Source of the DNA: Batrachochytrium dendrobatidis JAM81
Taxonomy: Eukaryota; Chytridiomycota; Chytridiomycetes; Rhizophydiales
DNA length: 64,000 nucleotides
Direction of reading: 5' to 3'
Assembly: GCF_000203795.2 (NCBI RefSeq)
Contig: NW_006281099.1
Location: 4,056,532-4,120,531 of the forward strand
Positions 22,426 to 33,746 of the stretch are shown in pieces. Position 1 is the stretch's first letter; each line of letters begins with the position of its first letter. The translations under genes and the position numbers were made by a program. The notes under the pieces are model-generated. The model did not search any database and had not been told where the DNA came from. It worked only from the letters and a program-made list of their open reading frames with translations.

Positions 22426-22865
22426 GGGATCTTTTCGGGTTGGTAGTACTTTATAAATATAAAACGAATGAAATCAAGACTGCTTAAGGAGTTGGGTCCA
22501 ATGCAATGGAATAATAGTGTGGCTGATGGAGTAGACCCAACAATGTACTTTGGCCATGGATACGATTTATGATCCAATTTTGGCTGTCGAGATTTACCAA
22601 CACATCTCAAACCTCGACTCTTTAATCGCAGAACCGATACTATGTCCAAGTCTAACGCACCCCCTGTTTTCAGTATGCAATTTCTGCAGCCCACAGCATA
22701 CTAGTATTATAATTTTACTAACTACTACGAAATAACACCAAATCTCATAGTTCGCAGTGTCATTTATGAGGAAAAAAACTCGATAACCGTCAGTGGCGAG
22801 TTGCATCAATTAGGTTTTTATGATGGTAGTATAGGAGTGTTGACTAACCCTTGGACACTATTGCT
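22426..22865. other. Intergenic region, nothing recognised
   Basis: 440 bp between two plus-strand genes. It holds the uL22m 3' flank and the promoter of the next gene. No repeats or RNA genes were seen. Confidence 0.35.
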
Positions 22866-23947
22866 ATGGAAACAACTACAGCCAAGGCTTTGAAAGAGAG
22901 GGACACTACTGAGCGAGCACAGTTTGTTGTGCATTTAACTGATGACACTGTAGGTATTGATGGCCGAGTATCTTACTGTGGACTGGTGTTATTTTATTCA
23001 TTACAACTCAGCATCAATGCTAATCACAGTACTTTGTTGCATGCAGTGTCGTACCATTGAATATCATACTTTTGATGGTCCTGTCAATCCTGGGTAAGCT
23101 ATTTAACCGACCACCACATTATTGTAATGATCAATAATGCTAACCGTGACATTGCTCGTGATTCGGATTGATGGACAATCTGATTGCATGCACGAATGTC
23201 GGTTTTAAACTATTCCACATGCATTTATTTTGTAGAAAAATCAAGATTGTACCAACTTCATTTAAATTTCGCTTGACCATCAAGGCTACTCAATTCAACA
23301 TCAATGATGAACTTGGATACGAATATAAAAAATTTGAGAAATGGCTCATGACTCAGGCTGGCTACGAGGGAACCCCACTTGTCGATGGTAAGCATGACCA
23401 AGACGAGTTTGTCAAGCACTGTGTGGCTCATTTGATTATTCATGGAAAGCGTCCTGATTTTACTGAGAAAATGTCGTTGCTGATCAAATTGAATCTGCGT
23501 ACGCCTAACACCAAGGACAAGGAGATTTTTGAGTTTGCCAAGGTAACAGAGGTTTGATAAAAAGAAATGTTGCCATGGCAAAAGTGTAGTTGGATATACT
23601 CAAACGTTGTTTTATTCCAAATGGGACTTGCGTTTTTGTTTTGGTAAACTCAGCACAACGTGCTTGCCGATATTCATCGCCTGCGAAAGGATGATGAGAT
23701 CCACGCCACTACTGTTGGTGCCAAGCTGCCCACTACTCTTGATACCTATGAGATTATTCAAGCTGCTGAGCATCCAGTGCAATATGGCATCATGCACTTT
23801 TCCAAGATTCATGTTGGCAATCAGATCTATGTGCATGTACGTGTTCACGAGTATAGCGATGGTAATCTCGAGTTCCATGCTATTGACACCAGTCGTGATT
23901 CAGCTGCGTGGACCAAGACAGATCCTCTTGTCTACTTTGATTTTTAA
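22866..23947 (+). CDS. Unrecognised protein with a stefin/cystatin-like C-terminal domain
   Basis: Exons: 22866-22949, 23047-23093, 23236-23542, 23654-23947; 243 residues, no signal peptide. All junctions keep frame (T/CRT, PG/KIK, FAK/HNV). The last 90 residues resemble stefins. VGAKLPT precedes a helix. The strand FSKIHVGNQIYVHVRVHEY parallels the stefin segment with HVG and VHLRV, and the end DPLVYF parallels stefin DELTYF. The first hairpin, QVVAG in inhibitors, reads PVQYG here, so papain inhibition is doubtful. The N-terminal 140 residues (containing YKKFEKWLMTQAGYEG) were not recognised. Similarity was judged by eye, so the domain call is tentative. The gene itself is well supported by four consistent exons. 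Confidence 0.6.
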
Positions 23948-24012
23948 ACTAGTGGTTAAATGAATAATACTGTTTTGATCAAAGTTGCTATTAATCAACA
24001 ACTTTCCATTTA

Positions 24013-24419
24013 CAACCGTATTCACGTAAAATGAAACACTATATAAACAGTCATGTTTGGTGTTAATCTTACTGGATAATACTGTTTTATGAACTCATTA
24101 GTTGACTGGACTTCGTGTTTATTCTCGTACAAAAATACAGTGAGTGATCACATTTCTGTTCCAATATATTCCACATTCTTGACATCTCTTCAAACTTCAA
24201 CTTTCCTTTTCTTCAAAACGAACATTTAAAACATTGTGTGACCGGCACGGAAACAGCCGTTTCATTCCTGAGATACGTTGAACTAAAGCGCGAACGTATC
24301 TGATATTAGAAGAGTTTCAATAAAACAAATACTTCATTTCCAATAACAACAAATATATAACAATTGTTTATTTCAAAACAATCATTACAGAAAAGTTTCA
24401 TTTTACATCAATACGGCTG
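24013..24419. mobile_element. Family A MITE upstream of the gene at 24459
   Basis: The left terminus is CAACCGTATTCACGTAAAAT and the right terminus ATTTTACATCAATACGGCTG, with TA on both flanks (24011-24012, 24420-24421). 407 bp. The interior diverges from other copies, so it may be a subfamily sharing mainly the termini. Its right end is only 39 bp before a start codon. Confidence 0.78.
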
Positions 24420-24458
24420 TAAAATGAAAAAATTCTTTCTATTATTCTAGTCAACTTA

Positions 24459-25435
24459 ATGGTGATCTCGCAGCAACAGCTCAAGGCTTTTGGTGATGAC
24501 CATTTTAGTTCTAGTAGGATAGCCAGTTTTCGCAGTCTCATGTTTCCCTCGGGTTCCACACATATTGGCTCTTCCCACTCTAATGAATCTGATACCAATG
24601 CCCAACCATCATGGGCGGATTACTGCTCTACTTGCCAAACCGAAATCTACCATTATTACACCAGTCTGGGATGGATACATAAACCACATTCAGCAGACTC
24701 TCAATCCATCAAGAATGGTGTATCTGATACAAACGAGCATTGTGAACAGGCAATTTTAAAAGTCCCACCAAATAGCACTTTCAAAAAACGAAGAGTTCAG
24801 AGCGAAGTCTTTCAAGCAGATGCAGAGCTCGAAGAGCACACTGATCAGCTACAGCATACCACTCATAGTGATGATTATGACGAATTGAATGTGGAGCTTA
24901 CTCCAGAAATGATTGAAATGTTTCGGTTTTCAGAGGCATTTCGTCGAGAAGGTGATCTAGTTGGCCTTGTTTTATAAATCCAAATTATAGCCGTATTCAT
25001 GTAGAATGGATCACCTTGTTGTATTATCCTGCAGTGATTTCCTCTTGCTTTGGAATGTAATTGTTATCTTTATGCCAACTATTCAATGTGGTAAAACGGA
25101 TACCAATCATTTCACAAGACTGGTTGTGTAGTATGGCATTCTGTGAATACGAGTGTAATAATCATTTGTTCTAACCATATTTATCCAATATTCTAGTCAA
25201 ACAAGAGCAAAAACAGGAACAGATCCAAGCTCGCCAGGAGAAAGCCAGAGTAGATTCAAATGCCGATAACAAGATTGTGATGAGATCTGCTCTAGTTTCG
25301 ACAGCCATTGCATCGTCCAATACAGCACATTCATTTGGAATTGCAACTCTGGAGCATTATCTACAAGCCAGATTTGATGTGGATCTTTCAGAACGACATC
25401 CAGTGCTATGGCCAGTCCTTCCCATAGACTTTTGA
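24459..25435 (+). CDS. Unrecognised protein, possibly Gemin8-like
   Basis: Exons 24459-24951 and 25197-25435; 243 residues. The junction gives FRRE/VKQEQKQEQIQARQEK, a charged helix, so exon 2 is likely coding although it opens with no Met. Visible features are an aromatic segment WADYC...YHYYTSLGWIHK (about residues 48-70), an acidic patch, and ELTPEMIEMFRFSEAFRRE. The order of an aromatic W..Y..YY..LGW block followed by an ELTPEM...FRRE helix recalls Gemin8 of the SMN complex. This is only a visual resemblance. A CTAG just before the ATG could be a splice acceptor, so an upstream 5' exon is possible. The intron carries a short MITE. Confidence 0.55.
24988..25155. mobile_element. Short family A MITE in an intron
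   Basis: The left terminus is TAGCCGTATTCATGTAGAAT and the right end CTGTGAATACGAGTG, flanked by TA at 24986-24987 and 25156-25157. Only 168 bp, so an internally deleted copy. It lies within the intron 24952-25196. Confidence 0.7.
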
Positions 25436-25887
25436 TTGTAAAGATACTCTGCTTGAGCTAATATACGTGTTGTCAGTATTGTAACCAAAGTAATTATTCT
25501 CAGATAATCATGCCATGTGTATATGGAATGATGGTTCTGGTAGACCACTATGATGATACTTCCATCCTTGCACTGCTAGCCTTATAAATGAGATTGTTTT
25601 GGTCGACAAATAAGTTGCATATGCACTCAAGTGGCATGCTCTTATTTGTCTTGATCACTCTTGTTTACAAGTCAATGAAGTCAAATATTTATTGGATGGG
25701 CCTATCCATCCTCATATCTGAGTGAATCTCCAACCCTGACATTCATACCATAATAGAGTCTATACTAGCCTCAAACGACACGTTTTTAATAGTTTGTAAA
25801 GTGAATATAGGATATCTATACTCATACAGCCTTGACGGTTCTATATTTCAAATCCATATACCAGCAAGGTGAGTACAACTTGTGCAG
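25436..25887. other. Intergenic region between convergent genes, nothing recognised
   Basis: About 450 bp, AT-rich, between the stop at 25435 and the RKI1 stop. No reading frame or repeat terminus. Confidence 0.35.
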
Positions 25888-27032
25888 TTATTCTTTACCG
25901 ACATCACTATGGATCACACAGGGTTAACGCATATTGTATTATTCACTTACCCATCTGGTAAACCAAAATAGACACCATTGACCATGTTGCAGAATAGACC
26001 TGTCTCGACGATTCCAGGAACGCCAATAAGTTGGACATTAAGGGCAGCTGGATCGCAAATCTCTCCAAAATCGGCATCGATGACAAAGTTACCATTGTCA
26101 GTAACGACAGGTCCAGCCTTTTTTGCTGCCATGCGCAGCGTGGGTTTGCCACCCATGGTTTTAATTTTTTGCATGACTGCGACGTAAACCATGGGAGTTA
26201 CTTCAATTGGAACGCCTTGTTTCCACTATCACATGTTACGCAATAAAACAGTTGATTAGCATGTCAATATTTAAATATACACTTGTAGATGCAAGATATC
26301 CAACCATTAGATACTTGGATCTATTACCTGTGTGCCCAACACTTTTGAGTCTTTGCGATGGTCGGCAACCAGATAAAACAGTTTGGCGTTGGAAGCGACC
26401 AGTTTTTCCTGCAAGTGGCAAGCACCACCGCCTTTGATACAGTTTAACGAAGTATCGATTTCGTCTGCACCATCAAAAGCCACATCAATGACTAATTTGT
26501 ATTGAATTCCCAAAAACAAATGCATACAGAAATAAGCTGATCATTTCCCAAAAAACAAGTGCAATGCAGTCATTGATGTAGTCTACTCAACGTGGATATT
26601 GGTTCAATGTGCCCTACCATATTGTAAAGTTAGCAAATGATCAGCGTATACATGTAAGCGCTTGCCCAAAACCCGACATGTTTAATGCAAGACAACAATG
26701 CCACTTACCAGGGGTAAGCCAGCTTCAAGAATAAGTTGCTGAGCCTGGAATGATGTCGCAATGCATGCTTGAATGGGCAGCGACTCTTGCTTGAATCGTT
26801 CTGCTAGACGCTGCACTGCGTAGACAATGGTGCTGCCAGATCCAATACCAATCACTTTGGTCGAGGTAGATACCCGCTCGTCGATAGCTCTGAATGATGC
26901 CAGCTGTTTTGCTATTTCCAGCATGTTAGGGAGATGCTAAACAGTTGTAATAGACGCAATGTTTCAAATGAGAATTGTCTGGATAGCACCAAGTTGCAAT
27001 ACATTACCTTGCTCAACCAAGTCTGCAGACAT
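25888..27032 (-). CDS. RKI1: Ribose-5-phosphate isomerase A
   Basis: Interconverts ribose-5-phosphate and ribulose-5-phosphate in the non-oxidative pentose phosphate pathway, in the cytosol. Exons (minus): 27032-27018, 26936-26709, 26613-26592, 26491-26328, 26225-25951, 25906-25888; 240 residues, a normal length. Family motifs are in order: [14 protein letters not shown] (phosphate loop), [11 protein letters not shown] with the catalytic-region aspartates, [14 protein letters not shown], and [13 protein letters not shown] 22-nt exon supplies GTLNQYP. The C-terminus is ..FGLPDGDVGKE, shorter than some homologues. The first exon (five codons, donor GTTGAG) is the weakest part. Translation could instead begin at Met (base 26924, [15 protein letters not shown]). 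Confidence 0.9.
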
Positions 27033-27330
27033 TTTTGATAAAGAAGGGCAAGTTTTTGAACTAGTATTGCTAGTGTGACGAATAACACCAACGATGCAAT
27101 TCAAGACAGGTCGGACAATGTAAGTCGTCTTGAATGGATTTAACAGTATGAAATGATTAAAAGTAGTGACAATGGGATGGAAATATTTGTAAGATTGTAG
27201 GATTGCTTTGGATTGGTGTGCAGATTGTCTAAATGAAATGATGAGGATCGTATCAGAAGATCAATACAAGCCAGATTGTCGTCTCAGTACAGGAGAAATG
27301 AGCGATAAATGGTCATACCTCGTATCACTA
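27033..27330. other. RKI1 upstream region
   Basis: Promoter side of RKI1. No gene or distinctive motif was seen before the MITE that follows. Confidence 0.35.
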
Positions 27331-27720
27331 GCCGTAAAAATGAATCTAATCGAGTCACGTAGAATAGAACACTTGCTTTGACTTGAGAATAAACAATGGT
27401 TAAACCATCTTTCCGCCATATGATGCGCATAATCAAACTATAATTTAAATTCAAACTATTCTTTTCAACACAGCCATACATTCTACGATCATCAGACTCA
27501 CTGTAGTCTAGTGTTGGGTTTGGCTGCTCTGATGTTTTCTGTATACTTTGCATTCTAATCCCATATACACTCGCGTTCTAGTTTAGCATATCTCAGCAAT
27601 GCAACAGCACATGTCGATCACACAATGCAGTCCAGTAAAATTGATGACAATTATCATTTGATAAAACAGTTTATTATGCACTTTGACACCCTTATTTAGT
27701 GTTTTACGCGAATACGGCTG
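27331..27720. mobile_element. Family A MITE, degraded left end
   Basis: The right terminus TTTTACGCGAATACGGCTG is clear. The left end (GCCGTAAAAATG and CACGTAGAATAGAACACTT shortly after) looks rearranged. The interior shares ATAAACAATGGTTAAAC, a CAAACTATAATTT block and a CATTCTACGATCATCAG block with the copies at 28612 and 56939, in the same orientation. The TA flank is absent on the right. Confidence 0.65.
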
Positions 27721-27821
27721 ATTCGAGAATCGCTCTAGGAAAATTGACTTGTTTTACCCAGCAAAATAGTTTTGCTAATACAGTTACACTTATTACTACT
27801 TCTATAAACGTTCAGTTCAGA

Positions 27822-28383
27822 ATGCATTCTACAACTGGCATAGATACTGACAGTAGAAACAGATATCTTGCAGCACCTCCTCCATATCCTGCTGCATCTG
27901 CCGGATTACTTGGCCAGCAGCCGGACCATTTACAGCAACAACAACATGGACAGCCCCATACATCAGAATCATACAGACGCAAGGTGCTCGAGTCCATTTC
28001 CCGTTCATTCACTACGGGGTCCTTGTCGAAATCGTTTGCTGGGTCGCTCAAATCCCTGTCCCGCAATGACGGTTTCTTTGAGTATGTTCAGTCCTATTGT
28101 TCCCATGAATGCCTTATACTTTACTCCAATGTTTGGTTGTATAGTCATTTGTTTTCCACACTTGTTCAGGTTGCAACTAGAAAAGCTTGATGGGCCATTC
28201 TTTGGCACCATTGTTGATGCAGTAGTAGTAAGCGGCCTTTTACTGCAATGATGCATCCCTGCTTCGGATGTGCAGTATCAAGCGATTCCTATCGATCCCT
28301 GTTTCCACTTTAGACTAATGTTCTTAGTCATCCCATTCTTGCTAGAGGTGGTTATTTTGACTCGTTTCTACATTTACAATTAG
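27822..28383 (+). CDS. Tentative small gene of unknown function
   Basis: Possible exons 27822-28081, 28170-28227 and 28348-28383; about 117 residues. Exon 1 has coding-like composition: proline run PPPYP, Gln-rich DHLQQQQHGQ, then a Ser-rich basic helix RKVLESISRSFTTGSLSKSF. The first junction restores GFFE/LQLEKLDGPFFGTIVDAVV, which reads like real protein. The third exon is weak. The frame could instead continue into other exons downstream, or be the 5' part of the zinc-finger gene at 29962. No family recognised. Confidence 0.35.
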
Positions 28384-28611
28384 AACGGGTCGATACTTTG
28401 AATCTACATTAAACGGGCTTGGTTGCTTGATGGATTGGACTCTCTATTACAACCATCCGTCTATATTCATCAGACATGATCCATTTACCACTGCAAGATG
28501 TATGCATTACAGACCACTTAGTCTAAAATATCCAGCATACGACCCGCATCCCGTAATTTCAAATGTTTCTAGCCATGTATGCACTCCCTTTGTGGCAAGA
28601 ACCGTAATTTA

Positions 28612-29126
28612 AAGCCGTATTCATGTAAAATGGAACACTTGTATCCATCTTGCAGTCAATGCCTTTGCTTTAGAATGTACAGTGCTTGAGTGTTTGCATA
28701 CTAGAAACTCTCAATTCTTGACAAACGTCCATCATGCAAATCAAACTATAATTTGATCTAAAGTTATTCCCTTTCCATTTGGCATAACCATGCATTGTAC
28801 GATCATCAGGTTCATGACTGCAATCCAGGTACTGAACTCGATTGTACAAACTCCTGTTTCTAAAATTCGGATGCGTTCGCGCTCTGGTTCGAGAAAACAG
28901 GAGCGCATGTTTCATAAATGCAACCGTTGTTTCCATGCCGATTATCCAGTATTTACCTGTAATGTTCATTTTGGAGTTGCAGATTGACTAGAGCTGTGAT
29001 GTGAATGTTGCTTTGGATATTCATTCAAGGAACACTCGCCCAGCAAATTTGACACCAATCGTTTCATCAAGATGACTGTTTACTGGACACCCTTATTTAG
29101 TGCTCCGTTTTACACGAATATGGCTG
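28612..29126. mobile_element. Family A MITE, near full length
   Basis: The left terminus is AAGCCGTATTCATGTAAAAT and the right terminus TTTTACACGAATATGGCTG, with TA flanks (28610-28611, 29127-29128). 515 bp. It is one of the three longest copies. The interior includes TGTATCCATCTTGCAGTCAA, CATGCATTGTACGATCATC and GCGTTCGCGCTCTGGTTCGA. Confidence 0.8.
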
Positions 29127-29961
29127 TAATCGCTGGGAATAAAATACCCATCTACACAAGGGTATTCTGCACTGATGGCTGTACAACCAATCGCATTAGA
29201 TGGATATTTGCACCATAATTATGGGCTCATTCCCTCTTGATATCATTATCTTGTTCTCCAGTGTTGGTCTTGATCTTTCCACTAGACCCTATTTTGTTTG
29301 ACCCTGTTGATACAGTTTTACATTCAACCCTTGTAACATCATATGCCCATTAACAAGCCCAGCTGTGTATCCATCCGTAACAGTGGCTTGTTTGATAGTC
29401 GTGTTTTGGTATATAGTCCATCTGCTGTTTACGGATAGCCCAAATTGCCTAGTCATGGCTATTGCTTTACAATAGTCTGGTTTCAACACTTGCAGTGTCT
29501 TGCTTGTAATCCATGTATCCCCACGATATCAATATCATGAAACAGCGGCCTCTGCATTATCCTGATATTTTTTGAGGACTACTCTTGAAGCATTTTCTGC
29601 TTCGCTGATACCACTGTTTGACTGGTTAGGGCTATGCGGCAAAGCGGCAAAAACATGCTGCAGCTGCCGCACTGTATAGTTGGACAACAGCTTTGCTTTT
29701 GCTAATGACCGCGATTGTATTAAGAATCATTCTTGGCAAATTACTCATTTATTTGCCAAAGAATAACAGGCTTGCAAATGCATATCTATTATGCATGGGT
29801 ATGGCTTTGTATAGCTTGGATGAATCGATAGTTTATCCACCTTGGCCACTTTATCCCACACCATTATTCCAATACACCACAACACTTTGGCTCCAACATC
29901 TGCTTGTCAAAAATGTTGCTTATTAACTTTTGGGGTTCTTTGGTTCAATTGTTTGTTATAG
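29127..29961. other. Region upstream of the zinc-finger gene
   Basis: No certain gene. A possible first exon of the downstream gene is ATGCATGG at 29791-29798 (donor GTATGG), which has the phase needed to join the acceptor at 29961. A hydrophobic frame at 29693-29926 lacks a normal start and is not credited. Confidence 0.3.
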
Positions 29962-31270
29962 AGCTGTATACAACTTTCAATTTGGTGCCTGCTCCCCGGC
30001 AATACTATCACCAGCACGAGATTTAGAGCATTTTGCTGGTCTGGAGGATCAGTTTTGCAAAGACTTTACCTGTTGTGGCAAGCAATTGCATGATCTGCAC
30101 GAGCTGCTTCAGCATTTTGAGGAAAATCATGTCCACATTGAATCAGACGATGCTGATGACGATCTGCCTTTTGAATTTGAAAGTATTGACGAGATGGACA
30201 CTGATATGAGCGATGGTGACACATCCATGAACTTTACTGATATCTACTTTCGCTCTCATCCATCAATGAAGAGATCTACATCGACTGCTTCAAATGCATC
30301 TGCCTTTAAACTCAATACTGGACAGACTCAATCTGTGGCATTATCCGACATTTATGCCGACAGTCGACTACCCTGCGCAGCAACTGGTGGCATTGGATCT
30401 TCCGCAATAGCTTTAGGCAAGTCTGGTGCTGGTCACTCGATGTCGGCATTTGACACATCAATTATTCGCAAACGCAATCAACACGCTGCGTCCAAGTCGC
30501 GGCGACACAAGCATCAGATTAGTCACGAACCAGTGACTATTCCTTTTTGCTTTGATGGTCCAACGCAAGTAGTGCGCGATCATAGCATGGACGATTCCAT
30601 GGCTATTGATGTGGATGGCACTACACCAACAGACACTCTTGAAATGGATACGTGCATACCAGATATCAATGCTATGGACTCTACAAAATCCATGTCTGAC
30701 GCATTTTCTGCAGCTGCATCCAATGCTCAACGACCATCGGGTCAAGCATCGCAGCAACGTCCATTGCTTTCACGCACCTTGTCTTGCGACAAGTCAAATA
30801 TGTCTCTGGCAACCAATCACTCCTTGCCACAAGTACAGATTTTGTCTCATAGCAACAATGAGAACCACACTATTGCTCATTTTGCTCTGCCTGCACATGA
30901 AAGCAGATCCACTGTTTCCACCGGTACCATTAGCTCATCTACACTGGCAGCTGCAGCTGCAGGAACTCCACTTTCAATCGTTGCACCTTCGGTCGAATCC
31001 AATGATTCGGAGGACAATGGTGGAACTCCAAAGGATGAGCGACCCTACAAGTGCAAAATTGATGGCTGCTTTAAAGCATACAAAAATCCTGGAGGACTAA
31101 AATATCATATGCAGCACGGTCATTGTGAAGACACTGGGGATCCGGAGATGAACAACATAATTCACAAGCCATACCAATGCACTGTGTCTGATTGTGGTAA
31201 AAGATACAAGAATCTCAATGGTTTGAAATACCACATTGAGCATTCTCACTACTCATTGCTTGGTGTTTGA
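29962..31270 (+). CDS. Sfp1/JAZF1-type C2H2 zinc-finger transcription factor (5' end unresolved)
   Basis: Nuclear regulator. In yeasts Sfp1 governs ribosome biogenesis and growth genes. The exon is about 436 codons, beginning at an acceptor (TATAG, 29961) in phase 2, so the start codon lies upstream. ATGCATGG at 29791 is one candidate. An N-terminal atypical finger FCKDFTCCGKQLHDLHELLQ with HFEENH lies near residue 35. An acidic stretch (DDADDDLPFEFES) and a long Ser/Thr/Ala-rich middle follow. Two C-terminal fingers are CKIDGCFKAYKNPGGLKYH and CTVSDCGKRYKNLNGLKYH, each C-x4-C-x12-H, with the YKNxxGLKYH signature of Sfp1 and JAZF1. A basic patch RKRNQHAASKSRRHK could be a nuclear signal. Confidence 0.85.
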
Positions 31271-31928
31271 GGTGGAGTTTATTTAATCGACTATTTTTCT
31301 GAATTCCGGTGTACTTTTCTTGCAATCATAACCTCCCGTCCAGCTATTCTATCTTTTTATCTCATTTTTTAATATGCAGTCCCTATTCACATGTTGCTTT
31401 TTATCTACCCCCAGTCCTTGGCTAGCCTATCTTGTAAGGATATGAAACCATTATGAATGCATTGATGTCATTGGTCAAAGACGAGCAAATTTCAATATCT
31501 ATTCTTATATGTTGAGAGGTCAATCTTTTGATTAAAATATTCTATATCCACACTTCTGCCATTCAATTGTCCCATTCCTACTTCAGCTACCACGTTCATC
31601 TATTTTCATTCTAGTCATTTCATCATTATTTTTCAATCCATGAAACCATTGGGTTTTTCATCACTTATGATATACTCGTCATTGTTGATTCGGTTGATCT
31701 TTTTGCTTACTGAGCATTTATCCACTTTCAAGCACTCATTGTTCTTTGAACGCCTATAAAGCCTTTTTACAGATTTTTGTCCAGATATGGGTATGCATTT
31801 TACTTGCTCAACATCTGCTTTCAGTAAAATAATATAGCAATCAAACACTATTTTCACTTTGAACACCATGTGCTTTGAGAATCTAATAAATCAATATTCA
31901 GAATAACCAGACACATCTTTATTGATCC
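31271..31928. other. Intergenic region between convergent genes
   Basis: Low-complexity, T-rich plus strand in 31380-31620. The minus-strand frame at 31633-31869 has no family resemblance and is AT-driven. Nothing recognised. Confidence 0.35.
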
Positions 31929-33061
31929 TTAATTGATCTTGATAAGCTCGACTTCAAAGATCAGATCAGACTTGGGAGGGATCTAGTTGCCAATCATTTG
32001 TCAAATCTCATTAGACATCAAATCAAGAAATAAGCTTGTGCGCTTAAACATGTACACACTAAATTGCAGACTTACACCACCGGGATGGCCACGCTCTCCA
32101 TAAGCATAATCATAGGTGATAATCAGCTTGGCCTACGCAAGCAGAGTTATAGATGTGGCAGGTGAACCAACAATTTTAGCTAATGTACTAGTGTAGCTAC
32201 TGTAGAGCCAACAAATAAAGTATTACCTTTTCGCCAACAGACATTTGAGGAACACCCTCGTCCCAGCCCTTGATGACCTGGCCAACGCCAATCTTGGTCA
32301 CAAATGGTTGACCTAGATGTGTTCAGTTTTAAATGGTTTACATCCAAACAGGCTTTTCCAACATTGCTAACCGATTGGACCATATCACTTCAAGTACAAG
32401 CTAAAGGCTTACCACGATCAACAGAGCTGTCAAACTTTTTACCATCGGTAAACTAAACCATTGACAACCAATGTGTTAGTTTTGTAATAGATAAACGACC
32501 TACTGCAACACTGCACGATCTATGTGGTATTCGCTTTACTTACAGTGCCAGTGTCTGTAGGACCAAATTAGAGCGACCATTGCCAGGTTATACAAGTCAT
32601 TAGTATCAAATACAGATGGTTTCAATAAAAAGTCACTCATTGCGAAACATACAGTGCATAGTAACAGTGTCACCCTAATACATAGGATAGTCAGGGTTAG
32701 TATACCCAATCTATTAGATCAGTCCATCATAGTAATCGATAACAGATCAAACAGTATTTAGAGAATGAACACATGATAAACAAGGGTATAGAGCATCCTA
32801 AACCAACACTTGTTGAGATGGTAACACTACAAGTAGACTTACAACTTTGGGGAAATGGACACCATCGCCAGTCTTGATAACTTCCTTTGTAACGCCCTGT
32901 AGGTTGGCACGACAGGTTGACAAGAATCCATCCGTTATAGAACCATGTTAGTCAAGTCGTCTTTAGAGTGGAATAGTTGTAGTCGCTAACCCATGCTTTC
33001 ATTTCATAACAGTACTCCCGACGTTCAGTTCACATTCAACCAGGTGTCGAATTCTTACCAT
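31929..33061 (-). CDS. FPR1: FKBP12 peptidyl-prolyl isomerase, split into eight exons
   Basis: Cytosolic proline isomerase and the receptor of FK506 and rapamycin. Exons (minus): 33061-33059, 32896-32843, 32674-32653, 32554-32544, 32452-32413, 32312-32227, 32132-32076, 31982-31929; 108 residues including Met, the exact family length. No exon is long enough to stand out as an open frame. Joined, they give the full fold: [66 protein letters not shown] and [11 protein letters not shown]. Drug-pocket residues equivalent to Tyr26, Phe36, Asp37, Val55, Ile56, Trp59, Tyr82 and Phe99 of human FKBP12 are present. The first coding exon is just ATG, and one internal exon is 11 nt. All junctions are GT-AG and keep frame. 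Confidence 0.93.
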
Positions 33062-33138
33062 GATTTTCGATGTTGAATGAAATGCTCGTCGAAGCATCTG
33101 GAAAGTGGATTACAACCCTGATAATAGCAACACCCTTA

Positions 33139-33655
33139 TGGCCATATTCACGTAAAATGAATGACTAAATAAGGGCGTCTAATAAACAGCCAATCTCAAT
33201 GATGGATGCCAAATTTACCGAATAGTATTGTGTCCTAATAGAGTTGACTGATGATCGGCATAGAAACAACAGTTGCATTACTGGAATATGCAATCTTTGT
33301 TTTTTTAAACTAAAGCGCAACGTATGTGACTCGGAATTCAATAATAATGGGCAACATTCCCAACCACGCATCTTATTCTGGACAACATTCCATTCCACAA
33401 ACCAACTCATTAAACAGGATTTACCAACTGTTCAACCAATGTCGCAAGAACTGATTTCCCATATTGTTTATTCTTGAATCGTGTACAAAATAATTCGAGT
33501 ATAATCAAGAGTGGGTGTCGAGCAATGGCAGACCCTGAGAGTTTTTATAAAAGTAATCCATTCTACTAGGAAAACACCAAATGTTTAACCATTGTTTATT
33601 CCAGAAAAAGTAGCTATTGCAAGACACAAGTGTTTTATTTACGTGAAGATGGTCA
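33139..33655. mobile_element. Family A MITE upstream of the first GH26 gene
   Basis: The left terminus TGGCCATATTCACGTAAAAT is clear. The right end is degraded (TTACGTGAAGATGGTCA) but flanked by TA, as is the left (33137-33138, 33656-33657). 517 bp. It ends 91 bp before the ATG at 33747 and begins 77 bp upstream of the FPR1 start. Confidence 0.68.
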
Positions 33656-33746
33656 TAAAGCCAACCCTTGCATCCGCCAAAACTTGGTTTGCATTTAACG
33701 CGAAGTTTCCTGTAATTAAACAAATATACATACAAAACGCTCCAAG

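Noticed and set aside
28427..28612. 61-codon frame after the tentative gene
   Set aside because: It has no splice or family support and runs into a MITE terminus.
29693..29926. Hydrophobic frame upstream of the zinc-finger gene
   Set aside because: It begins with a non-ATG codon and has T-rich hydrophobic composition. It does not join the zinc-finger exon in the needed phase.
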